NCBI RefSeq assembly: GCF_001652915.1
Contig: NZ_BBQI01000024.1
Coordinates: 124,001 to 188,000 of the forward strand
DNA: 64,000 nt
Reading direction: 5' to 3'
Origin: Cupriavidus sp. D384
GTDB taxonomy: Bacteria > Pseudomonadota > Gammaproteobacteria > Burkholderiales > Burkholderiaceae
The position numbers were made by a program, and so were the translations under genes. Position 1 is the stretch's first letter, and every line of letters starts with the position of its first letter. Positions 19,754-29,035 of the stretch are shown piece after piece. Under the pieces are notes generated by a model that saw only the letters and a program-made list of their open reading frames with translations, did no database searches and was not told where the DNA came from.

Positions 19754-20896
19754 ATGGATAAACGCCGCGTCGCATCGACGATCAAGACGGCCCTGACCGG
19801 CTTCGACAAGCCGCTGGCCCTGATCGTCTTCCTGCTGTTCGCCACGGGCATCGTGGCGCTGTATTCGGCCGCCATCGACATGCCGGGCCGCGTCGAGGAC
19901 CAGCTGCGCAACATCCTGCTGTCCTACGTCGTGATGATAGTGATTGCCTACATGCCAACCCAGCTGCTGATGCGGATCGCCGTCCCGCTCTACACAGTGG
20001 GGGTGGCACTGCTGATCGCCGTGGCGATGTTCGGCCTGATCCGCAAGGGCGCACGGCGGTGGCTCAACGTGGGCATGGTGATCCAGCCATCGGAGATCAT
20101 GAAGATCTCGATGCCGCTGATGCTGGCGTGGTACTTCCAGAAGCGGGAAGGGGTGATCAGATGGTTCGACTTCGTGGTGGCGCTGATCATCCTGGGCGTG
20201 CCCGTGGGCCTGATCGCCAAGCAACCCGACCTGGGCACCGGCCTGCTGGTGCTGGCCGCCGGCCTGTACGTGATCTATTTCGCCGGGCTGTCCTGGAAGA
20301 TCATCCTGCCGCTGCTGGGCCTGGGCATCGTGGCGATCACGCTGCTGATCAGCTATGAAAGCCAGATCTGCGCGCCGGGCGTGAACTGGCCGATCCTGCA
20401 CGATTACCAGCAGCACCGCGTGTGCACGCTGCTGGACCCCACCACCGACCCGCTGGGCAAGGGCTTCCACACGATCCAGTCGATCATCGCGATCGGCTCG
20501 GGCGGCGTGACCGGCAAGGGCTGGCTCAAGGGCACGCAGACCCACCTTGAGTTCATCCCCGAAAAGCACACCGACTTCATTTTCGCGGTGTTCTCGGAGG
20601 AATTCGGCCTGATCGGCAATGCCGTGCTGCTGGTGCTGTACCTGCTGCTGATCTTCCGCGGACTTTATATTGCGGCCAACGCGCCGACATTGTTCTCGCG
20701 GCTGCTGGCCGGCTCGATCACGCTGATCTTCTTCACTTACGCCTTTGTGAACATGGGCATGGTGAGCGGGATCCTGCCCGTGGTGGGCGTGCCGCTGCCG
20801 CTGTTGAGTTATGGTGGTACGGCATTGGTGACGCTGGGCATGGGGATTGGCATCCTGATGAGCATTTCGCGGCAGAAGCGGCTCATCCAGACCTGA
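19754..20896 (+). CDS. rodA: SEDS peptidoglycan glycosyltransferase RodA
   Basis: This is a 380-residue polytopic membrane protein. The start at 19754 (MDKRRVASTIKT) is chosen over upstream open frame because AAGGAGA at 19741-19747 precedes it and it follows the mrdA stop closely. SEDS family motifs are present: KGARRWLNVG, QPSEIMKISMP, KQPDLGTGLLV, the loop GKGWLKGTQTHLEFIPEKHTD in two parts, and the terminal PLPLLSYGGTALV. RodA polymerises lipid II glycan strands and pairs with PBP2. About ten TM helices are predicted. Confidence 0.97.
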   Translation: MDKRRVASTIKTALTGFDKPLALIVFLLFATGIVALYSAAIDMPGRVEDQLRNILLSYVVMIVIAYMPTQLLMRIAVPLYTVGVALLIAVAMFGLIRKGARRWLNVGMVIQPSEIMKISMPLMLAWYFQKREGVIRWFDFVVALIILGVPVGLIAKQPDLGTGLLVLAAGLYVIYFAGLSWKIILPLLGLGIVAITLLISYESQICAPGVNWPILHDYQQHRVCTLLDPTTDPLGKGFHTIQSIIAIGSGGVTGKGWLKGTQTHLEFIPEKHTDFIFAVFSEEFGLIGNAVLLVLYLLLIFRGLYIAANAPTLFSRLLAGSITLIFFTYAFVNMGMVSGILPVVGVPLPLLSYGGTALVTLGMGIGILMSISRQKRLIQT

Positions 20897-20959
20897 TCGG
20901 CCCGCGCCAACGTCACTTTGCTACACTGCCAACCGAAAAAATCTTATCGGTAGAAGCTT

Positions 20960-21631
20960 ATGAACGCCCAGGACGTCGCCGCCTATCTGCAGAGCAACCC
21001 GCAGTTCTTTGAGGACCATGCCGAACTGCTGGCCACGGTGCAACTGACCAGCCCGCACAGCCACCGCGCCGTGTCGCTGCAGGAGCGCCAGATGGAAATC
21101 CTGCGCGAGAAGAACAAGGGTCTGGAACTGAAGCTGGCCGACCTGGTTCGCCACGGCCACGAGAACGACCGCACGCAGCAGCGCATGCATGCCTGGCAAC
21201 TGCGCCTGCTGGCCGAAGCCGATTCGCACGCGCTGCCTTATGCGGTGCAGGACGGCCTGCAGCAGGTGTTCGACGTGCCAGCCGTGGCGCTGCGCCTGTG
21301 GAACGTGGGCGAGGCGTTCGCGCATATCGAAGTGGCGCAGGGCGCCAGCGACGATCTGCGCCTGTTTGCCGAAGGCCTGCGCGTGCCGTATTGCGGTGCC
21401 AACAGCGGCTTCGAGGCTGCCAGCCTGCTGGAGCGCGACGACATCGCGTCGCTGGCCATGGTGACGCTGCGCGTGCCGGCCCGCCCCGGCGACGATGGCC
21501 CGGGTGCCGCGTTCGGCCTGCTGGTGCTGGGTTCGTCAGAGCTGCGCCGCTTCCACGAAGGCATGGGCACCGCGTATCTGGCGCAGATCGGCGAAGTGGC
21601 CGGCGCCGCCCTGAACCGCCTGCGCGACTGA
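20960..21631 (+). CDS. DUF484 family protein
   Basis: This is a 223-residue cytoplasmic protein. The N-terminal motif VAAYLQSNPQFFEDHAELL and the helix SLQERQMEILREKNKGLELKL (given in part) are diagnostic of DUF484. A GAF-like alpha/beta domain (about residues 85-220) follows. DUF484 genes commonly precede xerC, as here (17-bp gap), and may help XerC function, but no biochemical role is established. No catalytic motif is visible. Confidence 0.9.
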   Translation: MNAQDVAAYLQSNPQFFEDHAELLATVQLTSPHSHRAVSLQERQMEILREKNKGLELKLADLVRHGHENDRTQQRMHAWQLRLLAEADSHALPYAVQDGLQQVFDVPAVALRLWNVGEAFAHIEVAQGASDDLRLFAEGLRVPYCGANSGFEAASLLERDDIASLAMVTLRVPARPGDDGPGAAFGLLVLGSSELRRFHEGMGTAYLAQIGEVAGAALNRLRD

Positions 21632-21647
21632 ATCGCACCCTTCCGCC

Positions 21648-22781
21648 ATGCGCAAGCGCCAGCCGGGCAAGGATGAGGCCGCAGCCACCACGGATACCGC
21701 CGCGGCGCCAAAGCCGGCTCCCGATCCGCTGGTGCTGCGCTACCTGGACTGGCTGGCGACCAACCGAAAGCTCGCTGACCACACCCTGACCAGCTACGCG
21801 CACGATCTGTCCGTGTTGCAGGAATCGGCCACCCGCTTTGCCGCGGGCGTGCCGCTGCTGTCGCTGGAAACCCGCCATATCCGATCCTTCGCCGCCCGTC
21901 TGCACGGCAGCGGCCTGTCGGCGCGCACCATCGCGCGCACGCTGTCCGGCTGGCGCGGCTTCTTTCTGTGGGCGGCGCGGCACGGCCATGGCGTGACCGC
22001 CAATCCGGTTGACGGGGTGCGGGCGCCCAAGCGCGGGCAGCCGCTGCCCAAGGCGTTATCGGTGGAACACGCCGTGGCGCTGGTGGCGCACAGGCGCGGC
22101 GACACGACCGAAGCCATCCGCGACCAGGCCGTATTCGAACTGTTCTATTCCAGTGGTTTGCGGCTGTCGGAACTGATCCAGCTCGACGTGCGCTATACCG
22201 AGGACGGCGAGTACCGGTCGGCGGGCTGGCTCGACCTGAAGGGCGCCGAGGTGACCGTGATTGGCAAGGGGTCGCGCCGCCGGACGGTGCCCGTGGGCAG
22301 CAAGGCGCTGGTGGCGCTGAAGGCGTGGCTGGCGGTGCGCGAGACGCTGCTGCGGCCCGGGGCCCTGCCCGAGGACCTGCACGCGCTGTTCCTGGGCACG
22401 CGCGGCAGGCGGCTGTCGGGCAGCACGGTGCAGACACGCATCAAGCAACAGGCGCTGGCCGCCGGGGTGCCGTCCAACGTGCATCCGCACATGTTGCGGC
22501 ATTCCTTCGCCACGCACGTGCTGCAATCGTCGGGCGACCTGCGCGCGGTGCAGGAGATGCTGGGCCACGTGAGTATCACCACCACGCAGGTCTATACGTC
22601 GCTCGACTTCCAGCACCTTGCCAAGGTCTACGATCAGGCCCATCCCCGCGCTGGGCGTGCGAAAAAAACCGTACCCGGATCAGCGCCGGGGCGGCCCGAT
22701 GGGGGCGATGGGGCCGATGAAGCCGATGCGACCGGCGCGCCTGGCGCCGGAGAGGGCGGCAGCGCCGGCGCCGAAGGCTAG
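21648..22781 (+). CDS. xerC: Tyrosine recombinase XerC
   Basis: This is a 377-residue site-specific recombinase that resolves chromosome dimers at dif together with XerD. The N-terminal SAM-like core-binding domain is DYLDW-type (LRYLDWLATNRKLADHTLTS). Catalytic residues are Arg172 (SGLRLSEL), the Lys beta-hairpin (VIGKGSRRRTVPVG), His281 and Arg284 (HMLRHSFATH), His307 (LGHVSITTT) and the nucleophile Tyr316 (QVYTSLD). It is longer than E. coli XerC (298): there is a 25-residue N-terminal extension, a small insert near residues 185-195 and a 40-residue Gly/Ala/Asp-rich C-terminal tail. Its genomic context is housekeeping (DUF484-xerC). The stop overlaps the convergent lysR stop by 4 bp. Confidence 0.93.
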   Translation: MRKRQPGKDEAAATTDTAAAPKPAPDPLVLRYLDWLATNRKLADHTLTSYAHDLSVLQESATRFAAGVPLLSLETRHIRSFAARLHGSGLSARTIARTLSGWRGFFLWAARHGHGVTANPVDGVRAPKRGQPLPKALSVEHAVALVAHRRGDTTEAIRDQAVFELFYSSGLRLSELIQLDVRYTEDGEYRSAGWLDLKGAEVTVIGKGSRRRTVPVGSKALVALKAWLAVRETLLRPGALPEDLHALFLGTRGRRLSGSTVQTRIKQQALAAGVPSNVHPHMLRHSFATHVLQSSGDLRAVQEMLGHVSITTTQVYTSLDFQHLAKVYDQAHPRAGRAKKTVPGSAPGRPDGGDGADEADATGAPGAGEGGSAGAEG

Positions 22782-23734
22782 GTCCACTGCGAAAGGATGT
22801 TCCGGAAACGCTCCATTTCCGGCAGCAGCCATTGCCGGAACGCCTGCACCTTCGGCGTGGCCAGGCTGGCGTGGGTGCAGACGAAATGCAGCAGCCACGG
22901 ACACGGGATGCTGACCTCGAACAGCCGCACCACGCGGCCCGACAGCAGGTCGTTATAGGCCAGCGACGACCGGATCAGCGCAATGCCCTGGCCTTCGGCC
23001 GCGGCCTGCAGCAGCAGCGACGAATCCTGCATCATCAGGCCCTTGGTCGGTTCCGGCCAGGCCAGTCCGGCCGCCTCGAACCACGGTTTCCACGGATCGC
23101 CCTCTCCACGCAGCAGCGGCATGCCGGCCATGTGCGCGGGCTGCTCGGGCAGGCGTCCGCCGTTGAAGCCGGGGCTGCAGACGGGGAAGAACACATCGTC
23201 CAGCAGGCGTTCGACATAGAGGCCCGGATACTGGCCGCCGCCCATGCGCAGCGCCACGTCCACCTCCTCGCTGGCAAAGTCCACAAGCGAGTTCGACGAC
23301 AGCAGTTCCACATCGAATTCCGGATGCTGCTCGATGAAGCTGCCGATGCGCGGCGTGAGCCAGCGCGCCGCAAACGACGGCATGGTGCTGATGGTCAGCC
23401 GCTTCTCGCGGTTGCCGGCCTGCAGGGCACGCGTGGCGTCGGCGATCTGCAGCAGTGCGTCGCGCACCCGTTCGGCATAGAGCCGGCCGTTTGCCGTCAG
23501 CATCACGCGCTTGCCGCGCCGCTCGAACAGCGGCTGGCCCAGTTCTTCCTCCAGGGCGCGGATCTGGTGGCTGACCGCGCCGTGGGTGACGAACAGCTCC
23601 GCCGCGGCACGCGAAAAGCTCTCGTGACGTGCGGCCGCCTCGAACGTACGCAGGGCGGCCAGCGCCGGCAGGCGCGGAAATTCGCGTTTCCAGCTACGGG
23701 GATCGTCCGGGTTCCAGGTACCGCTCCAGACCAT
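22778..23734 (-). CDS. LysR-family regulator, GcvA/AmpR-like
   Basis: This is a 318-residue transcription factor. The winged HTH occupies about residues 20-80 (LPALAALRTFEAAARHESFS, VTHGAVSHQIRALEEELG). The effector domain is of the GcvA/AmpR subgroup (TISTMPSFAARWLTPRIGSF, EEVDVALRMGGGQYPGLY, DSSLLLQAAAEGQGIAL). The extra N-terminal segment MVWSGTWNPDDPRSWKRE is unusual; a start further in is possible, but GAGG lies well placed before 23734. It is divergent from the DUF2917 gene at 23929 and probably controls it; the effector is unknown. Confidence 0.9.
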   Translation of the reverse strand: MVWSGTWNPDDPRSWKREFPRLPALAALRTFEAAARHESFSRAAAELFVTHGAVSHQIRALEEELGQPLFERRGKRVMLTANGRLYAERVRDALLQIADATRALQAGNREKRLTISTMPSFAARWLTPRIGSFIEQHPEFDVELLSSNSLVDFASEEVDVALRMGGGQYPGLYVERLLDDVFFPVCSPGFNGGRLPEQPAHMAGMPLLRGEGDPWKPWFEAAGLAWPEPTKGLMMQDSSLLLQAAAEGQGIALIRSSLAYNDLLSGRVVRLFEVSIPCPWLLHFVCTHASLATPKVQAFRQWLLPEMERFRNILSQWT

Positions 23735-23928
23735 GATGGGCCTCGTCTATGTGAGTTGAGCTAACAAGACACAAGAATATATATCGTTTTGCCAGCGCCG
23801 GGGTCATCACTAGAATTCACTCACCGGACCCCGCCAGACAACGCCCTCAACTGTTCTGGTCCAACGACCAAGCCAGTTTCGGCCACTCCGACAACACAGC
23901 GGGACCCCGGACTCACGGAGAAGCCATC

Positions 23929-24297
23929 ATGAAAGCCCTACTCACAACGACCGTCTTTACGCTGAACCCCGGCGAAGTTGCGCCGCTGTCGGTGCATGCC
24001 GCCCAGCGCCTGTTTGTGGAAGATGCCAAGGGTGTCGATGTATGGGTGACCCGCGAGAACGATTCCGAGGATTACTGGCTGCGCTGCGGCGGCAGCCTGC
24101 TGTTGCGGCGCGGCGACGAGATCGTGCTCAGCGTCGACACGCGCGCCAGCGGCCCGGTGCGGCTGGCGCTGATCGCCGAGGCACGGCGCCCGGCCCTGAC
24201 CCTGGCCGATCTGCCGCACCTGGTGTTCCGCGCCGCGCGCCGGCTGGTTCGAGGCACGGAATGGACGCCGGGGCAGGACAAGATCCACGCCTCATGA
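23929..24297 (+). CDS. DUF2917 family protein
   Basis: This is a 122-residue protein. The block VDVWVTRENDSEDYWLRCGG followed by RRGDEIVLS is the beta-barrel (cupin-like) core of DUF2917, a family found mainly in beta-proteobacteria and often beside a LysR gene, as here. Function is unknown. CGGAGAA precedes the ATG. The 194-bp gap to the LysR gene carries AT-rich sequence (23770-23790, AATATATATCG) where a promoter and LysR sites are likely, but I cannot pick one reliably. Confidence 0.75.
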   Translation: MKALLTTTVFTLNPGEVAPLSVHAAQRLFVEDAKGVDVWVTRENDSEDYWLRCGGSLLLRRGDEIVLSVDTRASGPVRLALIAEARRPALTLADLPHLVFRAARRLVRGTEWTPGQDKIHAS

Positions 24298-24418
24298 TGC
24301 CGGGGCGCGGCGGCCGAGGCTTGTATGGCCGCCGCCCGACGGCAAATGACCCGGAATGACCCAGGTCAGGGCCGGTCTGTCCCAGCGCAGGCCGGCCCTT
24401 TTCGTTACACTCTCGGGC

Positions 24419-25138
24419 ATGCATCCGATCCAAGTCATCGATCAGGGCCGCCAGCCGTACGAGCCCTGTTTCGACGCGATGCGGGCATTCACCGCCGCCC
24501 GCACGCCCGAGACGCCCGACCAGATCTGGCTGGTCGAGCACCCGCCGGTCTATACGCTCGGGCAGGCCGGAGACCCCGCACACCTGCTGGTCCCCGACGA
24601 CGCGATTCCGGTCGTGAAGATCGACCGTGGCGGCCAAATCACTTATCACGGACCCGGCCAGGTCGTGGCCTATCTGCTGCTCGATTTGCGGCGCCGGCAC
24701 CTCATGGTGCGCGAGCTTGTGAACGATATCGAGCAGGCGGTACTGGACACGCTCGCGGCGTATAATCTCGCAGCCGAACGCAAGCCCGGCGCCCCCGGCA
24801 TTTATCTGTCCGATGGTCCGCACCAGGGCGCCAAGATTGCCGCGCTCGGCCTCAAGATCCGCAACGGCTGCAGCTACCACGGTGTCAGCCTGAACGTGCA
24901 GATGGACCTGGACCCGTTCCTGCGCATCAACCCCTGCGGCTATGCCGGACTGGAAACGGTCGACATGGCCACCGCGGGCGCCACCTTCGTGGCGGCGCAC
25001 GATGCCGGCCCGCTGCCTGTCACCGCGGCACAACAACCCGCAATCGCACAACGCCTGGCGGCGGCCCTGTGCGAGGTCCTGACCGCACGCGAGGCGAGCG
25101 CCCAGGCCCACGGGAATGCCGCCGCCGAGGCTGCCTGA
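24419..25138 (+). CDS. lipB: Octanoyl-ACP:protein octanoyltransferase
   Basis: This is a 239-residue enzyme that moves octanoate from ACP to lipoyl domains. The start at 24419 ([21 protein letters not shown]) is preferred over an in-frame ATG at 24356 because the extra 21 residues do not resemble LipB; neither has a strong Shine-Dalgarno. Motifs are [33 protein letters not shown], the catalytic Lys in [20 protein letters not shown] and the acyl-thioester Cys173 in [13 protein letters not shown]. It is followed by lipA 66 bp downstream; the two make the lipoate cofactor in sequence. Confidence 0.96.
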   Translation: MHPIQVIDQGRQPYEPCFDAMRAFTAARTPETPDQIWLVEHPPVYTLGQAGDPAHLLVPDDAIPVVKIDRGGQITYHGPGQVVAYLLLDLRRRHLMVRELVNDIEQAVLDTLAAYNLAAERKPGAPGIYLSDGPHQGAKIAALGLKIRNGCSYHGVSLNVQMDLDPFLRINPCGYAGLETVDMATAGATFVAAHDAGPLPVTAAQQPAIAQRLAAALCEVLTAREASAQAHGNAAAEAA

Positions 25139-25204
25139 ACCCGTGGCACGCCCGGCCCCGAATCAACGCCAAACATGCACGCGGCTGCGCGTGCGGAGAA
25201 CAGT

Positions 25205-26194
25205 ATGAGCGACGCACTGATCGCCACGTCCAGCGAAGCCCCGCAAACGCCCGAATACGACGCTACCAAGAAGCAGAAGTCGGCCGAGAAGACCGCACGC
25301 ATCCCCATCAAGATCGTGCCGGCCGAAAAGCTCAAGAAGCCGGACTGGATCCGCGTCAAGGCCGCCACCGGCAACTCGCGGTTCTACGAGATCAAGGACA
25401 TCCTGCGCGCCAACAACCTGGTCACCGTGTGCGAGGAAGCCAGCTGCCCGAACATCGGCGAATGCTTCGGCAAGGGCACGGCCACGTTCATGATCATGGG
25501 CGACAAGTGCACGCGCCGCTGCCCGTTCTGCGACGTGGGCCACGGCCGTCCGGACCCGCTGGACGTCAACGAGCCCGGCAACCTGGCACGCACCATCGCC
25601 CAGCTCAAGCTGAACTACGTGGTGATCACCAGCGTGGACCGCGACGACCTGCGCGACGGCGGCGCCCAGCATTACGTGGACTGCATCTCGCAGACGCGCG
25701 AACTGTCGCCCAACACCCGCATCGAAGTGCTGGTGCCCGACTTCCGTGGCCGCCTGGACAAGGCGCTGGACATCCTGCTGACGGCACCGCCGGACGTGAT
25801 GAACCACAACATGGAAACGGTGCCGCGCCTGTACAAGCAGGCTCGCCCGGGCGCGGACTACGCGCACTCGCTGAAGCTGCTGCAGGAATTCAAGCGCCGC
25901 AACCCGGACGTGGCGACCAAGTCGGGCCTGATGGTGGGCCTGGGCGAGACCGACGAGGAAATCCTGGAAGTCATGCGCGACATGCGTGCGCATGACATCG
26001 ACATGCTGACCATCGGCCAGTACCTGGCCCCGTCGAACCACCACCTGCCGGTGATGCGCTACGTGCATCCGGACACCTTCAAGATGTTCGAGGAAGAGGC
26101 CTACAAGATGGGCTTCACCCACGCCGCCGTCGGCGCCATGGTCCGCAGCTCGTACCACGCCGACCAGCAGGCGCATCAGGCGGGGTTTGCGTAA
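25205..26194 (+). CDS. lipA: Lipoyl synthase (radical SAM)
   Basis: This is a 329-residue radical-SAM enzyme that inserts two sulfurs into protein-bound octanoyl groups. The start at 25205 ([11 protein letters not shown]) is set by GGAGAA at 25195-25200; an in-frame ATG at 25175 is less well placed. The auxiliary-cluster cysteines are in [13 protein letters not shown] and the radical-SAM cluster in CTRRCPFC. Other family blocks are [29 protein letters not shown] and [12 protein letters not shown]. The N-terminal 35 residues are a Lys-rich extension. A hairpin terminator follows the stop. Confidence 0.97.
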   Translation: MSDALIATSSEAPQTPEYDATKKQKSAEKTARIPIKIVPAEKLKKPDWIRVKAATGNSRFYEIKDILRANNLVTVCEEASCPNIGECFGKGTATFMIMGDKCTRRCPFCDVGHGRPDPLDVNEPGNLARTIAQLKLNYVVITSVDRDDLRDGGAQHYVDCISQTRELSPNTRIEVLVPDFRGRLDKALDILLTAPPDVMNHNMETVPRLYKQARPGADYAHSLKLLQEFKRRNPDVATKSGLMVGLGETDEEILEVMRDMRAHDIDMLTIGQYLAPSNHHLPVMRYVHPDTFKMFEEEAYKMGFTHAAVGAMVRSSYHADQQAHQAGFA

Positions 26195-26220
26195 TCCCCC
26201 AGGACGTCTCTCTCACAAGA

Positions 26221-26254
26221 AACCGGCCAGGCATCCCCTGGCCGGTTTTTTTTG
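26221..26254 (+). terminator. Intrinsic terminator after lipA
   Basis: The 10-bp stem AACCGGCCAG (26221-26230) / CTGGCCGGTT (26238-26247) has a 7-nt loop and is followed directly by a T-run. Confidence 0.92.
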
Positions 26255-26409
26255 CGCCGGATGTCTGCAACGCGCCTTTCAGTTCCCTTTCGTGCGTAGT
26301 CTGGTAATCGCCACTTAATCACCCTTGTGGCGCCAACTTCCGCCAAATGGTGCATAACTACCTAGGGTCTACCCCGAGTGCCGGGCGTTGCCATGTTTCG
26401 ATATGATGA

Positions 26410-26423
26410 ATTTATCGATAAAT
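26410..26423. promoter_or_regulatory. Operator candidate for the pxp operon
   Basis: ATTTATCGATAAAT is a perfect 14-bp palindrome. It overlaps the position where a -10 box would lie relative to TTGCCA (26388-26393), so a bound repressor would block RNA polymerase. GATGAATTT (26406-26414) just to its left is echoed by GATGAAATT on its right (26428 onward), hinting at a second half-site. The cognate regulator is not identified and is not adjacent. Confidence 0.45.
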
Positions 26424-26535
26424 CGTTGATGAAATTCGATTGAGTCACATCGGGTTCATCGGCGAGACATGTCGCGGTCCCTGTGGCGCCTACACTGCAT
26501 GGATCGAAGCCCCGCCCCCAACCAGCGAGCCCTCC

Positions 26536-27186
26536 ATGCCCCAATGCACCGTTCACCGTCTGGCCGAGCAGGCGCTGCTCTATAGCGTCGCGCCACCAGC
26601 CTCGCTGGATGTTCAGCGCCGCATCTGGGCCATGGCCGAGCGTGCTGCCGACTGGCGTGGCGTGGTGGATGTGGTGCCGGGCATGAACAATCTCACGCTG
26701 ACCTTTGACGACACCGCCGACGTGGCGGCGCTGGAACGCAACCTGAAGCTTGCGTGGGCGTCGGGCGAGACGCGCAACACCACGGGCAAGCTGGTGGAGA
26801 TTCCGGTGCGCTACGGCGGCGAGTTCGGTCCCGATATTGCCGATGTGGCCGCGCATACCGGCCTGACGCCGCAGGAAGTGGTGCGCCGCCACGCCGCTGG
26901 CGAATACGTGGTCTATTTCCTGGGCTTCCAGCCTGGCTTTGCCTATATGGGCGGCCTGGCGCCCGAACTTGCCACGCCGCGCCGCCGCGAGCCGCGCCTG
27001 GCCGTGCCGGCCGGTGCCGTGGGCATTGGTGGCGAGCAGACCGGCATCTATCCGGCCGTGCTGCCCGGTGGCTGGCAACTGATCGGCCGCACCGAGGCAC
27101 AGCTGTTCGTGGCTGACCGCGATCCGCCATCGCTGTTCGCACCCGGCGACACCGTGCGATTCGTTGCCGAGGAGGTGTTGCTGTGA
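26536..27186 (+). CDS. pxpB: 5-oxoprolinase subunit PxpB
   Basis: This is a 216-residue protein. The start at 26536 (MPQCTVHRLAEQALLYSV) is taken rather than the longer open frame from 26440 because it matches the family start. Family motifs are GVVDVVPGMNNLTLTFD, IPVRYGGEFGPDIADVA, YFLGFQPGFAYMGG, PRLAVPAGAVGIGGEQTGIYP (in part) and GGWQLIGRT. PxpB pairs with PxpC; with PxpA they open 5-oxoproline to glutamate using ATP. Older names are KipI and the allophanate-hydrolase-subunit-1 family. The stop overlaps the GTG of pxpC. Confidence 0.93.
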   Translation: MPQCTVHRLAEQALLYSVAPPASLDVQRRIWAMAERAADWRGVVDVVPGMNNLTLTFDDTADVAALERNLKLAWASGETRNTTGKLVEIPVRYGGEFGPDIADVAAHTGLTPQEVVRRHAAGEYVVYFLGFQPGFAYMGGLAPELATPRRREPRLAVPAGAVGIGGEQTGIYPAVLPGGWQLIGRTEAQLFVADRDPPSLFAPGDTVRFVAEEVLL

Positions 27187-28205
27187 TCGAGATCCTTCGA
27201 CCTGGCGCGCAGGCGTCGGTACAAGACCTGGGCCGTACGGGATTCCGCCGCTTTGGCGTGGGCCGCTCGGGCGCCGCCGACGGGCTGGCGCTGAAGGTGG
27301 GCAATCGCCTGCTGGGCAACGATCCGAACGCGGCCGCCATCGAATTTACGCTGGGCCGCGCGGCGCTGCGCTTCGAGGCCGACATGCGCGTGGCGCTGAC
27401 CGGTGCCGAGTGCAGCGCGAATGTCGATGGCGTGCCGGTCTGGTCGTGGCATGCGTTCGACGTCCGCCGTGGCGAAACGCTGACGCTGCCCGCGCCGCGC
27501 GGTGGCTCGCGCACCTATCTCTGCGTGGCTGGCGGTATCGACGTGCCGCTGGTCATGCAATCCCGCAGCACCGATCTCAAGTCCGGCTTCGGCGGCTTCG
27601 AAGGCCGCGTGCTGAAGGAAGGCGACCACCTGCCCGTGGGCCGCCCCGGCATCGATGCCGGGCAGGACTGGGTTGGCGTGGCCGCGCCGGGCTGGGCGCT
27701 GCCGCTGCGGCGCGAGGGCAATGCGCTGGTGATCCGCATGCTGGCCGGCCCCGAATATCCCGATTTCGAGCCCGAATCGCAGGCCGCGTTGTGGTCGTCG
27801 GACTGGTCGATCACGCCGCAAAGCAACCGCATGGGCCTGCGCCTGCAGGGGCCTGCGCTGGCGCGCCGCGCCGACCGCTCGGGCGACCTGTTGTCGCATG
27901 GCGTGGTGCCGGGCGTGATGCAGGTGCCGCCCAACGGGCAGCCGATTGCGCTGATGAGCGACGCGCAGACCACGGGTGGCTATCCGAAGATCGGCACCGT
28001 GATCGGCGCCGACCTGTGGCGTCTGGCCCAGGTGCCGCTGGGCGCCACGGTGCGCTTCCAGCAGGTGTCGGTCGAAGAGGCCGCCGCCGCCGCGCAGGCC
28101 GAGGTGGACCGCTACCTGCGCCAGATCGACCAGGCGCTGCGTTGGCAGGGCGCCGGCATGCTGATTGCCGCGCGCCGCCGCACCACAACACGGTTCGTCG
28201 CATAA
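27183..28205 (+). CDS. pxpC: 5-oxoprolinase subunit PxpC
   Basis: This is a 340-residue protein, of the KipA/allophanate-hydrolase-subunit-2 family, starting at GTG 27183 within the pxpB stop (GTGA). Motifs are VQDLGRTGFRRFGVGRSGAAD (in part), NAAAIEFTLG, RTYLCVAGGIDVP, SDWSITPQSNRMGLRLQGP (in part) and ILMSDAQTTGGYPKIG-like MSDAQTTGGYPKIGTV. It is an enzyme subunit in the cytoplasm, cotranscribed with pxpB and pxpA. Confidence 0.94.
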   Translation: MIEILRPGAQASVQDLGRTGFRRFGVGRSGAADGLALKVGNRLLGNDPNAAAIEFTLGRAALRFEADMRVALTGAECSANVDGVPVWSWHAFDVRRGETLTLPAPRGGSRTYLCVAGGIDVPLVMQSRSTDLKSGFGGFEGRVLKEGDHLPVGRPGIDAGQDWVGVAAPGWALPLRREGNALVIRMLAGPEYPDFEPESQAALWSSDWSITPQSNRMGLRLQGPALARRADRSGDLLSHGVVPGVMQVPPNGQPIALMSDAQTTGGYPKIGTVIGADLWRLAQVPLGATVRFQQVSVEEAAAAAQAEVDRYLRQIDQALRWQGAGMLIAARRRTTTRFVA

Positions 28206-28241
28206 CTCTTAAATCGCCCCACACATCCGGAGAACGTCCCC

Positions 28242-28982
28242 ATGCAAATCGACCTGAATGCCGACCTTGGCGAAGGCTGCGGCAATGACGAAGCCCTGAT
28301 CCAGCTGATCAGTTCCGCCAACGTGGCCTGCGGCTGGCACGCGGGCGATGCGGCGACGATGCTGCAGACCGTGAAGTGGGCGCTGGACAACAACGTGGCC
28401 ATCGGCGCGCATCCGAGCTTTCCGGATCGCGAGAACTTCGGCCGTACCGAAATGCAGCGCGACCCCGAAGCGGTCTACGCCGACGTGCTGTACCAGATTG
28501 GCGCGCTCGACGCCATGGTGCGCGCGCAGGGCGGCCAGCTGGCCCACGTGAAGCCGCACGGCGCGCTGTACAACATGGCCGTGCGCGATGCAAAGCTGTG
28601 CGACGCGATTATCCGCGCCGTGCGCGACTACGATTCCGATCTTGTCTTCTTCGGCCTGGCCAACAGCCAGATGATCACCATGGCGCGCGACGCGGGCCTG
28701 CGCGTGAAGGAAGAAGTGTTCGCCGACCGCGGTTACAACCCTGACGGCACGCTGGTCAAGCGCGGCACGCCCGGCGCGCTGCATGACGACGAAGACGTGG
28801 CCCTGAACCAGACGCTGTCGATGATCCGCGACAAGCAGGTGCGCGCGATCGACGGCACCTGGGTACCGATTCGCGCCGAAACCGTGTGTCTGCACGGCGA
28901 TGGCGCCCACGCGCTTGCCTTTGCGCGCCGCATCCGGGAACGGCTCGGCGCGGAAGGCATCGCCATCCGGGCCGGCAACTGA
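28242..28982 (+). CDS. pxpA: 5-oxoprolinase subunit PxpA (LamB/YcsF)
   Basis: This is a 246-residue protein with the classic LamB/YcsF start [19 protein letters not shown], followed by [61 protein letters not shown] and [14 protein letters not shown]. It completes the ATP-dependent 5-oxoprolinase PxpABC. CGGAGAA precedes the ATG. The 36-bp gap from pxpC and 53-bp gap to the DUF969 gene fit one transcript. Confidence 0.96.
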   Translation: MQIDLNADLGEGCGNDEALIQLISSANVACGWHAGDAATMLQTVKWALDNNVAIGAHPSFPDRENFGRTEMQRDPEAVYADVLYQIGALDAMVRAQGGQLAHVKPHGALYNMAVRDAKLCDAIIRAVRDYDSDLVFFGLANSQMITMARDAGLRVKEEVFADRGYNPDGTLVKRGTPGALHDDEDVALNQTLSMIRDKQVRAIDGTWVPIRAETVCLHGDGAHALAFARRIRERLGAEGIAIRAGN

Positions 28983-29035
28983 CGGGTCCCCCCGGCAGGC
29001 GCAGGCTTTGCTCCACTTGTAATCAGGTGTTTCCC

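Larger units (their letters stand above)
26195..26535 (+). other. lipA-pxpB intergenic region
   Basis: This 341-bp gap has no gene. From left to right it contains the lipA terminator (26221-26254), a featureless stretch, then an AT-rich block 26395-26445 that holds a perfect palindrome and a TTGCCA hexamer (26388-26393) that could be the -35 of the 5-oxoproline operon promoter. Confidence 0.7.

Noticed and set aside
21648..22781. Tyrosine recombinase as evidence of a mobile element
   Set aside because: The gene follows DUF484 in the standard housekeeping xerC context. There are no attachment repeats, tRNA gene or cargo.
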